Source: CAYLPU01 sp964385635 (GTDB lineage: Bacteria; Chloroflexota; Anaerolineae; B4-G1). Taken from it: DNA of 44,143 nt. Shown here one piece after another: positions 15,865 through 23,015 of the stretch. The position numbers and the translations under genes were made by a program. The first letter of the stretch is position 1; each line of letters begins with the position of its first letter. The stretch is from assembly GCA_964385635.1 (NCBI GenBank), contig CAYLPU010000037.1, positions 1-44,143 on the forward strand, read 5' to 3'. The notes under the pieces were generated by a model. That model was given only the letters and a program-made list of their open reading frames with translations, ran no database searches and had not been told where the DNA came from.

Positions 15865-16383
15865 ATGAGCAAAATGCTGCAGTTGTTCTGGACCTTTCTC
15901 AAGATCAATCTGCTCAGCACATCGGGGCCAGCGTCGGCGGGACTTCTGCATACCGAGGCGGTGGGCAAGTTCATGACAGAGGAGCAATTCGTCGAAGCAG
16001 TGGGCTTCTCCAGCGTACTTCCCGGATCCGACGCGTTGCAACTGGCAATGTTCGTCGGCCACCACGCCGGTGGCTTCCCCGGGGCGTTGGTAGCCTGCAT
16101 CGCCGCCACGCTGCCACCGACTGTCATCATGCTCGCCATCTCGCTGATCCTCGAGCGCATCCGGGGCGAGACGTGGGTGGGAGGGTTCGTGAGAGGGCTG
16201 GCACCCGCCGTGGCCGTGCTGCTGGTCGTCACGGCAACCAGGGTCATAGGTGAGGCCGGCTGGCGCGACGCGTGGCAGTGGGTGCTGCTGGCCGCGAGCG
16301 CGCTGGCGCTGGTGTGGCTGAAAGTGCACCCCATCCCGGTCGTCCTGGGGGCCGGACTGATTGGTATCCTGGTCTATCGCTAG
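15865..16383 (+). CDS. Half-size chromate transporter (CHR family)
   Basis: A 172-residue membrane protein with about five hydrophobic segments that matches one CHR domain: an N-terminal amphipathic start (WTFLKINLLSTSGPASAGLL), a LPGSDALQLAMFVG motif in place of the usual PGPxxxN, then GGFPGALVACIAATLPP. Short CHR proteins normally work as pairs encoded by adjacent genes. Here only one is present, so it may form a homodimer or have another role. The GFGG motif of the family is not visible (SGPASAG instead). Chromate transport is therefore not certain. Confidence 0.72.
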   Translation: MSKMLQLFWTFLKINLLSTSGPASAGLLHTEAVGKFMTEEQFVEAVGFSSVLPGSDALQLAMFVGHHAGGFPGALVACIAATLPPTVIMLAISLILERIRGETWVGGFVRGLAPAVAVLLVVTATRVIGEAGWRDAWQWVLLAASALALVWLKVHPIPVVLGAGLIGILVYR

Positions 16384-16394
16384 GGGGCAGGGCA

Positions 16395-17207
16395 ATGAAA
16401 GTGCTGATCTGCACCAATGGTTCCGCCGAGTCGTGGAGGGCCTTCGAGGCTGGCGCGCTGGTGGCCCGGGCGCTGCGCACCGAGGCCGTCATCCTGGGCG
16501 TGGTCGAGCGTCCATCGGCCACGCAGCGCGTGCAGCGCGCGATAGAAGAGGCCAGCGCGATCCTGACCATCCACGACGTCGCCCACACGAGCCACGTGCG
16601 GGAGGGGAAAGCGGTGGCCGGGATCGCATCCGAGGCCGCAGCAGGCGACTACCTGACCGTGGCGGGGTTGCTGGGTAGGAGCCACCTGATCCGTGCGGTG
16701 CGCCGTTCGAGCGTGTGGCGGCTGCTGGATGCGGTCAGCGGCCCCATGCTGGTGGTATGCGAACCACGGGCCGCGCTACGGAGTGTGCTCATTTGTAGCG
16801 GCGGGTTGGGCCGCACCAACGCTGCAGTGCGGCTGGCTGGTGAGATAGCCCAGGGGGCCAGGGCACAGGTCACGCTGCTGCACATCCTGACACCCACCCC
16901 GTTGATGGAACAGGGCTGGAAACGTGAGATGCCGGACAGCGCGGCCTTCCTGCAAAGCGATGCGCTCCAGGCGCGGCACCTGCGCGAAGAACTGGCGCTC
17001 CTTCATAATCTCAGGCTGGAGCCGGCCTTCACATTGCGCTCCGGCCGGCCGCTGGATGAGATCCTGGCCGAGGTCCACGCCGGCGATTACGACATGGTGG
17101 CCATCGGCTCGACCACCGCAGCCGGGCGACTGGTGAAGGTGGCAGTAGGCGGCATCACTGACAAGGTAGCAGAGCGGGCCGGACGGCCGGTGCTGGTGGT
17201 GCGCTAG
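16395..17207 (+). CDS. Tandem universal stress protein (UspA domains)
   Basis: A 270-residue cytoplasmic protein with two Usp domains. The first (1-125) opens MKVLICTNGSAESWRAFEAG and lacks a clear ATP-binding loop. The second (about 130-270) opens RSVLICSGGLGRTNAAVRLA and ends with a variant nucleotide loop, IGSTTAAGRLVK, before RPVLVVR. ATG 16395 follows a G-rich ribosome binding site 11 bp after the chromate-transporter stop, so it belongs to the same operon. The role is probably stress-related nucleotide sensing; specific partners are unknown. Confidence 0.83.
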   Translation: MKVLICTNGSAESWRAFEAGALVARALRTEAVILGVVERPSATQRVQRAIEEASAILTIHDVAHTSHVREGKAVAGIASEAAAGDYLTVAGLLGRSHLIRAVRRSSVWRLLDAVSGPMLVVCEPRAALRSVLICSGGLGRTNAAVRLAGEIAQGARAQVTLLHILTPTPLMEQGWKREMPDSAAFLQSDALQARHLREELALLHNLRLEPAFTLRSGRPLDEILAEVHAGDYDMVAIGSTTAAGRLVKVAVGGITDKVAERAGRPVLVVR

Positions 17208-17218
17208 GCAGTAGCCTC

Positions 17219-17833
17219 ATGCGTCTCAGAGAACTCCGTATGGACTGGAAAGTCGTCACCGTCATCGTCGTCTCCACGCTGGCGATGGGGGTAGATCGCT
17301 ATCATCGCATCTTCGCCTCCAAGGCCTACGACCGGCTGTTCCTATACCTGGGTGTGCCGCTGCTGGTCATCCTGCTCGTCTTTCGCGAGTCACCCGCCAA
17401 ATACGGCTTCCGGTTGGGCGATTGGAAGGCCGGCCTGGTGCTCACAGCGATTGGCTGCGGCGGTATGGCGCTCGTGATGATGCTTCTGGCTCGCACCGGC
17501 GAGATCCAGGACTATTACGCACTGAGGGCCAACTCAGCCATACCCGTCTTCCTCGATGCCGCCCTGGACCTCTTCGGTTGGGAGTTCCTGTTCCGTGGCT
17601 TCCTGCTCTTCGCGCTCTACCCGGTCTGCGGCCCCTACGCCATCGTGCTCCAGGCTGTACCGTTCACCATCGCCCACTTCGGCAAGCCGGAACTGGAGAC
17701 ACTGAGTTGTATCTTCGGCGGTAGCGCTTTCGGCTACGTCGCCTGGCGCACCCGCTCGTTCCTCTACCCGTTCCTGATCCACTGGTTCCTGGTGACCGTC
17801 ACCGTGCTGCTAGCCAGCGGGGCGGCCGGGTAA
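17219..17833 (+). CDS. CPBP-family intramembrane metalloprotease
   Basis: A 204-residue membrane protein with about six helices. CPBP/Abi motif 1 is present as WEFLFRG (about 120-126), where most members have EExxxRG; the second Glu and the Arg are kept and the first Glu is Trp. Motif 2 is FTIAHFGKPE, and a late HWF supplies a further His. Family members include CAAX-type proteases and bacteriocin immunity proteins; the substrate is unknown. It follows the Usp gene by 11 bp. A hairpin of the ACCTGACAGGT family lies between it and the threonine synthase gene. Confidence 0.82.
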   Translation: MRLRELRMDWKVVTVIVVSTLAMGVDRYHRIFASKAYDRLFLYLGVPLLVILLVFRESPAKYGFRLGDWKAGLVLTAIGCGGMALVMMLLARTGEIQDYYALRANSAIPVFLDAALDLFGWEFLFRGFLLFALYPVCGPYAIVLQAVPFTIAHFGKPELETLSCIFGGSAFGYVAWRTRSFLYPFLIHWFLVTVTVLLASGAAG

Positions 17834-17839
17834 GGAAAT

Positions 17840-17876
17840 CAGACCTGACAGGTTTCCCCCGAAACCTGTCGGGCCT
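17840..17876. repeat. ACCTGACAGGT-family inverted repeat, copy 3
   Basis: CAGACCTGACAGGTTTC (17840-17856) can pair with GAAACCTGTCGGGCCTTG (17861-17878), a CCCC loop and two or three mismatches. It lies just before the ribosome binding site of threonine synthase. Confidence 0.75.
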
Positions 17877-17897
17877 TGTCTTATGGAGAGAAACCCG

Positions 17898-19067
17898 ATG
17901 AATTACATGACCCACCTGGAATGCTCACTCTGTGGCAAGAAATACGCGGCCGACGAATTGCAAGGGATGTGCCCTGACTGCGCCCGCCCCCTACTGGTCC
18001 GCTACGATCTGGAGGCAGTCAGAACGCTGAACCGGGATACACTCATCACACGCGAGCCCACGATGTGGCGCTACCGTGCGCTGTTGCCGGTGCGCGACGA
18101 GCGCGAGGTGATGAGCCTGGGAGAGGGCTTCACCCCCCTGCTCCACGCCACGCGACTGGGGGCGGAACTGGGGCTATCTCACCTATATATCAAGGACGAG
18201 GGCCTCAACCCCACCGGTTCCTTCAAGGCGCGGGGGTTGGCAGTGGCTATTTCCCGCGCCCGGGAACTGGGAGTCAGCGAGGTCGTCATCCCCTCGGCGG
18301 GCAACGCAGCCGGGGCGATGGCCGCTTATGCAGCCAAGGCCGGCTTGCGTGCCCACGTCTTCATGCCCAGCGATGTCCCCACCCCTTTCCGCCTCGAATG
18401 TCAGGCGTATGCTGCCGAGATCACGCTGGTGGACGGCCTGATCACCGATTGTGGCCGGGAGGCCCGAAGAGGTGCGGAGCAGCACGGGTGGTTCGACGTC
18501 TCCACGCTCAAAGAGCCTTATCGCCTGGAAGGCAAAAAGACGATGGGCTACGAACTGGCCGAGCAGTTCGACTGGGAACTGCCCGACGTGATCATCTACC
18601 CCACCGGGGGCGGCACCGGTCTGATCGGGATGTGGAAGGCTTTCGAGGAACTGGCCGACCTGGGGTGGATCGGCCATCGCCGCCCGCGCATGGTGTCGGT
18701 GCAGGCAGGAGGTTGCGCACCTATCCCCCGCGCCTTTCACGCTGGCGAAAAGTTCGCCACGCCCTGGGAAGGGGCACAGACGGTGGCGGCCGGACTGCGG
18801 GTGCCGGCGGCCGTCGGCGACTTCTTGATCCTGCGGGCGCTGCGCGAGAGCAACGGCACCGCCGTCGCCGTCTCCGACGAGTCGCTGGTGGAGGCACAGA
18901 TGCGCATGGCTCGCCTGGAGGGCATCTTCGCCTGCCCCGAAGGGGGCGCCACCCTGGCCGCGCTGGAGATGTTGCTGGCACAAGGTTGGGTGTCACCCGA
19001 CGAACGTTTCGTGCTGTTCAACACAGGCAACGGTCTCAAGTATCCTGGCGTGTTCGAGCGTCGCTAG
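17898..19067 (+). CDS. thrC: Threonine synthase with N-terminal zinc ribbon
   Basis: A PLP enzyme converting O-phosphohomoserine to threonine. The 389-residue protein starts with a short zinc ribbon (Cys9, Cys12, Cys25, Cys28), common in threonine synthases of this group. The PLP lysine is Lys110 in NPTGSFKARG, the phosphate cup is PTGGGTGLIG and SAGNAAGAMAAYAA lies in the small domain. Three ATGs are close together; 17898 has GGAGAG at good spacing. No homoserine kinase gene is nearby. The cysteate synthase group looks similar, so that alternative is not excluded. Confidence 0.87.
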   Translation: MNYMTHLECSLCGKKYAADELQGMCPDCARPLLVRYDLEAVRTLNRDTLITREPTMWRYRALLPVRDEREVMSLGEGFTPLLHATRLGAELGLSHLYIKDEGLNPTGSFKARGLAVAISRARELGVSEVVIPSAGNAAGAMAAYAAKAGLRAHVFMPSDVPTPFRLECQAYAAEITLVDGLITDCGREARRGAEQHGWFDVSTLKEPYRLEGKKTMGYELAEQFDWELPDVIIYPTGGGTGLIGMWKAFEELADLGWIGHRRPRMVSVQAGGCAPIPRAFHAGEKFATPWEGAQTVAAGLRVPAAVGDFLILRALRESNGTAVAVSDESLVEAQMRMARLEGIFACPEGGATLAALEMLLAQGWVSPDERFVLFNTGNGLKYPGVFERR

Positions 19068-19090
19068 TACGCCACCACTATAGGGTATTC

Positions 19091-19146
19091 GTAGTGGCGA
19101 CTTCAGTCGCTTCTTCAGCCTCAACAACGACTGAAGTCGTTACTAC
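19091..19146. terminator. Repeat-derived hairpin between convergent thrC and trmO
   Basis: GTAGTGGCGACTTCAGTCG (19091-19109) pairs with CGACTGAAGTCGTTACTAC (19128-19146) with two mismatches. The right arm carries the trmO stop codon. The core GCGACTTCAGTCGC has a near copy at 35471-35484. Confidence 0.65.
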
Positions 19147-19592
19147 GGGCTATCCCAGTACCGGGTGTCGTAGAACGAGGCGTACCCCTTGATGTCCAGC
19201 ACTGGAGAGCCATTCAGCGCGTCCAACCCGACGATCTCCAACACATTGCCCTCGACCCGCCGGACCCGGGCAGTGGTCACACCGATGGGGTTGGGGCGGC
19301 GGGGGCTGCGGACGGCGAACACCCCCCTGAGCGGCCGGTTGGGGTCGCCCCGAGGGTGCACCTGAAGATCGTAGCCGGTGGACCGGTGGCAGTAGAAGAG
19401 CACGACGATGTGGCTGCCGGGCTCCAGTCCCAGCAGGCCGTCGGTCAGCGCCGGGTCGAGCACGATGCGGGCCGGTCGCGTCCGCAACTCATCGCCCGAT
19501 AGCCCCTCATCTCCCCCACCCCGTTCCACGTAGCCGATGGGGGTCAGGGTGATGGCTGACGGTTTACGTTTCGAGTGAGAAGACTGTCGCAT
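19143..19592 (-). CDS. trmO: tRNA m6t6A37 methyltransferase TrmO (TsaA/UPF0066)
   Basis: A 149-residue protein of the TrmO family, SAM-dependent enzymes that N6-methylate t6A37 in tRNA-Thr. The family start LTPIGYVERG is followed by VLFYCHRSTG and the strongest signature HPRGDPNRPLRGVFAVRSP plus RRPNPIG. The usual start with SxF is intact and there is no C-terminal extension. ATG 19592 is preceded by GGAGTAGG. It lies 102 bp after ahcY on the same strand; as a SAM-dependent enzyme it yields SAH, the AhcY substrate, though this may be coincidence. Confidence 0.88.
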   Translation of the reverse strand: MRQSSHSKRKPSAITLTPIGYVERGGGDEGLSGDELRTRPARIVLDPALTDGLLGLEPGSHIVVLFYCHRSTGYDLQVHPRGDPNRPLRGVFAVRSPRRPNPIGVTTARVRRVEGNVLEIVGLDALNGSPVLDIKGYASFYDTRYWDSP

Positions 19593-19694
19593 AACCTACT
19601 CCACTGTCAGGCGGCGGACGGATCCGCCGGTGAGGCGGCCGCCAACGCGCTGGCTGCGGCAGGCCCTCTTTCGGAACTCATCATCGCAGACCCA

Positions 19695-20960
19695 CTACGT
19701 TCCCTCTTCCCACGACGTCAGGTACTTCTCCTGCTCCGGCGTCAGGACGTCAATCTCCACACCCATCGCTCGCAACTTCAGCCGGGCGATCTCCCGGTCG
19801 ATCTCCTCCGGCACCGGGTAGACAATCTGCTCTAACTCGTCGGCATGGCGCAGGATGTACTCGGCGCATAGGGCCTGGTTGGCGAAAGACATGTCCATCA
19901 CCGCGCTGGGGTGGCCTTCGGCGGCGGCCAGGTTGACCAGACGGCCCTCCGCAAGGAGGTATATGCGCCGTCCGTCGGGGAGGGCGTACTCGTCCACGGA
20001 GGGGCGGATGCGGCGCGGCGGGCCCACGGCCATGTCCTCCAGCGCAGGGATGTTGATCTCTACGTTGAAGTGGCCCGAGTTGGCGATAATGGCCCCATCC
20101 CTCATCACCTCGAAGTGGGGCCGGTCAACCACGCTGATGTCACCGGTGGAGGTGATGAAGATATCCCCCTGCGGCGCGGCCTCCGGCATGGGCATCACCC
20201 GGTAGCCGTCCATCACCGCCTCCAGCGCCCGCAGCGGGTTCACCTCGGTGACGATGATGTTACCGCCCAACCCTTTGGCGCGCATGGCGATGCCCCGGCT
20301 GCACCAACCGTAGCCGGCGATGACGACCGTCTTGCCAGCGATGAGGACGTTGGTGGCGCGGATGACGCCGTCCATCGTGGATTGCCCCGTGCCGTACCGG
20401 TTGTCGAAGAAGTGTTTGGTGAGGGCATCGTTGACGGCGACGATGGGGTAGCGCAGCACACCGTCCTTCGCCATCGCCCGCAGCCGGATGACGCCGGTGG
20501 TCGTCTCCTCGGTGCCGCCCATCACATCGCCGATGAGATCGGTGCGCTCCTTGTGGAGCGTGCTCACCAGGTCCGCCCCGTCGTCCATCGTGATCTGGGG
20601 ATGGTGATCGAGCGCGGCGTGGATGTGCTTGTAATAGGTCTCGTTGTCCTCCCCCTTGATGGCGAAGACTGGTATCTCGTAGTAGGAAACCAGCGCCGCC
20701 GCCGCGTCGTCCTGGGTGGAGAGAGGGTTGGAGGCGGTCAGAACCACCTCCGCCCCGCCGGCCTGGAGCGTGCGGGCCAGGCTGGCTGTCTCGGTGGTGA
20801 TGTGGAGGCAGGCGGAGAGGCGCACGCCCGCCAGTGGTTTTTCCTCGGCGAAGCGCTCACGGATGAGGCGCAAAACCGGCATCTCCCGCTCCGCCCACTC
20901 GATGCGCAACCGGCCGGCGGGGGCCAGGTCGAGGTCTTTGATGTCGTAGTCAGTTGGCAT
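19695..20960 (-). CDS. ahcY: Adenosylhomocysteinase
   Basis: Reversibly splits S-adenosylhomocysteine into adenosine and homocysteine, using bound NAD. The 421-residue protein is the short type found in archaea and Thermotoga-like bacteria, lacking the approximately 40-residue insertion of many proteobacterial forms. Blocks include LSACLHITTETA, TASNPLSTQDD, FDNRYGTGQS, the NAD loop VVIAGYGWCSRG (GYGxCxRG) and NSGHFNVEI. Start: ATG 20960 behind AGAGGAG. It sits at the end of the operon whose PfkB-type kinase could use the adenosine it releases. Confidence 0.94.
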   Translation of the reverse strand: MPTDYDIKDLDLAPAGRLRIEWAEREMPVLRLIRERFAEEKPLAGVRLSACLHITTETASLARTLQAGGAEVVLTASNPLSTQDDAAAALVSYYEIPVFAIKGEDNETYYKHIHAALDHHPQITMDDGADLVSTLHKERTDLIGDVMGGTEETTTGVIRLRAMAKDGVLRYPIVAVNDALTKHFFDNRYGTGQSTMDGVIRATNVLIAGKTVVIAGYGWCSRGIAMRAKGLGGNIIVTEVNPLRALEAVMDGYRVMPMPEAAPQGDIFITSTGDISVVDRPHFEVMRDGAIIANSGHFNVEINIPALEDMAVGPPRRIRPSVDEYALPDGRRIYLLAEGRLVNLAAAEGHPSAVMDMSFANQALCAEYILRHADELEQIVYPVPEEIDREIARLKLRAMGVEIDVLTPEQEKYLTSWEEGT

Positions 20961-20998
20961 TAGAAATCTCCTCTGGTTTGTTGTAGGTGGATTCTTGT

Positions 20999-21325
20999 TC
21001 AACAGGCATATAGCGCCTCTCCTCTGGTTAATATCTCCTCGAAGAATTGGTCCCCTTTGGCACGTCTTTTCTCCAGTTCAGCAGGAGTGATCACCAGCGG
21101 CGAGAAGGGGGTTGTCCCCACGATTTCTGCCGCTAATTCACAGACCTCCGCCCAACGCTTGGGGAATGACTTGTCGGTTTCTTTTAGAATCAGGAGGTCA
21201 ATATCGCTGGCCGTATCAGGTTCCCCATACGCATGGGAGCCAAAGAGAATGATTCCCTCCGGTTGGTATTCCGCGACCAGGACTTCGACGATCTTTCTCA
21301 AGAGTGATTGAATGTCTTTTGCCAT
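20999..21325 (-). CDS. MNT-type nucleotidyltransferase domain protein
   Basis: A 108-residue protein with the minimal nucleotidyltransferase motif GSHAYGEPDTASDIDLLI (about 28-45), including the GSxxxGxxxxxSDxD signature. Such proteins usually pair with a HEPN protein as a toxin-antitoxin system (MntA-HepT), where the MNT partner AMPylates the toxin. No HEPN gene is beside it. Its ATG overlaps the stop of the PfkB gene (TAATG), so it is built into the operon. Its role here is unknown. Confidence 0.85.
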   Translation of the reverse strand: MAKDIQSLLRKIVEVLVAEYQPEGIILFGSHAYGEPDTASDIDLLILKETDKSFPKRWAEVCELAAEIVGTTPFSPLVITPAELEKRRAKGDQFFEEILTRGEALYAC

Positions 21326-22299
21326 TACTCTCCCTCGTGAACTAATAGCCCATCAAGCATCCCCTTGTCGTCGAAAAACTGCCGGTAGCGGGCTACGAAC
21401 TCGGCCGGAGTGTAGTGGTGGCTCTGGGGGCCGGGCTGCTCCAGCGCGTAGGTGGCTGCCAGCGCCCCCATCCGCCCCGCCAGGTCCCAGGAAAGGCCCA
21501 GCGCCAGCCCCCTGATCAGCCCCGCCCGGAAGGCATCCCCCACGCCGGTGGGGTCATCGGCGCGTTGGGGGGACACCGGCGGGATAGCGTGAAGGACAGC
21601 CTTTGCCCAGACGTGTGCGCCCTCCGCGCCCAACGTGACGATGCAGGCGCGGGCAGGGGCAGACCAGATGGCCTCATCGCTTAGCCCCGTCTTCTCCTGG
21701 AGCATCCCGAACTCATATTCATTGACCACCAGCAGGGCGCACCCCTCAACCCCCTCTTTTAGATCCTCGCCGGAAAGGCGGACGATCTGCTGGCTGGGGT
21801 CATACAGGTACGGGATGCCCAATTCCCGGCACTCGGCGGCGTATTTGACCATCGCCTCCGGATCGTTGGGGGAGATGACGACCAGGTCAGCCGGGTCAGC
21901 ATCCAGGTCACAGAGAGAAAGATCCCGCGCCCGGGCCATCGCTCCGGTGTAGAAACTGGCGATCTGGTTGCCGTCCTGGTCGGTGCTGACGAAGAAGGAG
22001 GCGGTGAACAGATCGGGCTCGTCGCGGATGAGCGAGGTGTCCACCCCGTGCTGCTCCAGCCAGGTGCGGTACTCAGCAAAGTCCTGCCCCACAGTACCCA
22101 TCACGCGCGGGCACTCTCCCAGCAGCGCCAGGTTGTAGGCGATGTTGGCCGCACATCCCCCGCGCTGCCGTCGCATCTCGTCCACCAGGAAACTGACGGA
22201 GAGGTGCTCGATCTGGTCGGGCAGGATGTGCTCGGCGAAGCGGCCTGGGAAGGACATCAAATAATCGAAGGCGATAGAGCCGGTGACGACGATGTTCAT
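21325..22299 (-). CDS. PfkB-family kinase, adenosine-kinase-like
   Basis: A 324-residue ribokinase/PfkB-family kinase. The N-terminus MNIVVTGSIAFDYLMSFPG and RRQRGGCAANIAYNLALLG match the adenosine-kinase-like subgroup, and the catalytic region is DDPTGVGDAFRAGL with the GxGD motif. Since ahcY is two genes downstream, a role in phosphorylating adenosine from SAH is attractive, but a sugar substrate is possible too. Overlaps of 4 bp with the GT2 gene and 1 bp with the nucleotidyltransferase gene indicate one coupled unit. Confidence 0.86.
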   Translation of the reverse strand: MNIVVTGSIAFDYLMSFPGRFAEHILPDQIEHLSVSFLVDEMRRQRGGCAANIAYNLALLGECPRVMGTVGQDFAEYRTWLEQHGVDTSLIRDEPDLFTASFFVSTDQDGNQIASFYTGAMARARDLSLCDLDADPADLVVISPNDPEAMVKYAAECRELGIPYLYDPSQQIVRLSGEDLKEGVEGCALLVVNEYEFGMLQEKTGLSDEAIWSAPARACIVTLGAEGAHVWAKAVLHAIPPVSPQRADDPTGVGDAFRAGLIRGLALGLSWDLAGRMGALAATYALEQPGPQSHHYTPAEFVARYRQFFDDKGMLDGLLVHEGE

Positions 22300-23015
22300 T
22301 TCTCCTCCCGAACGACCTGGCTCAGCGGCAGAAACCGGTCACGGATGATGACTCTGAGCGTCTCTATCCCGTCCCAGGGGCGGATCTTTTTGCCTTCCTC
22401 GATGGTGCGCGGAGAATACGAGATCGGGACCTCGACGATCTCGTATCCCGCACGCAGAATCTTGTCGGTTAACTCAGAGTCGAGTTCAAAGCCCGATTCT
22501 ACCAGATTCAGCGATTGCAGCACGTCGGTACGTACCATCTTGGCAGCCGTGGAGACGTCGGTCAGGTGTGCCCCGTAGAGCAGGTTAGTCAGCAGGGTCA
22601 GGAAGCGCACCCCCAGGTAGTTCGCCACGTATTTGTAGACTGCTCTCCCGCCCAGCGTGCGCGAGCCATAGAGCGCCACCGGATGATCCCGCTCAAGGCG
22701 TTCGATGAACAGCGCCAGGTCTTCTGGCTCGTATTCCAGGTCGGCGTCCCAGATGATACTGTAGTCACCCGTGCAGCGGGGAATAGCCGTGCGCACTGAG
22801 GTGCCCTTGCCCATATTGCGTGGCTGGAAGACCACCTGCACGTCTGGCAGGCCCAGCCCCTGCAGCAGTTCCCGGGTTCCATCGGTGGAGAAGTTGTCCA
22901 CGACGATGATCTCTTTCTCCCATTCCGGTCCCAGGTCCACCGCCCGGACCCGCTCCAGGACGGTCAGGATAGTGTCCCGCTCGTTGTAACAGCAGATAAT
23001 GACGGATAGTTTCAC
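22296..23015 (-). CDS. Glycosyltransferase family 2 (dolichol-phosphate mannosyltransferase-like)
   Basis: A 239-residue GT-A enzyme without membrane segments. The start KLSVIICCYNERDTILTVLERV, the DNFSTDGT motif and the metal-binding region IIWDADLEYEPEDL match DPM1/polyprenol-phosphate sugar transferases, as does GSRTLGG near residue 117. It would load a sugar on a lipid carrier or extend a glycan. The ATG overlaps the RfbH-type gene by 4 bp, placing it in surface-sugar synthesis. Confidence 0.87.
   Translation of the reverse strand: MKLSVIICCYNERDTILTVLERVRAVDLGPEWEKEIIVVDNFSTDGTRELLQGLGLPDVQVVFQPRNMGKGTSVRTAIPRCTGDYSIIWDADLEYEPEDLALFIERLERDHPVALYGSRTLGGRAVYKYVANYLGVRFLTLLTNLLYGAHLTDVSTAAKMVRTDVLQSLNLVESGFELDSELTDKILRAGYEIVEVPISYSPRTIEEGKKIRPWDGIETLRVIIRDRFLPLSQVVREEK

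Noticed and set aside
19911..20963. 350-codon open frame on the plus strand opposite ahcY
   Set aside because: It is the mirror of a high-GC real gene. The product has no recognisable motifs and AhcY is complete on the other strand.
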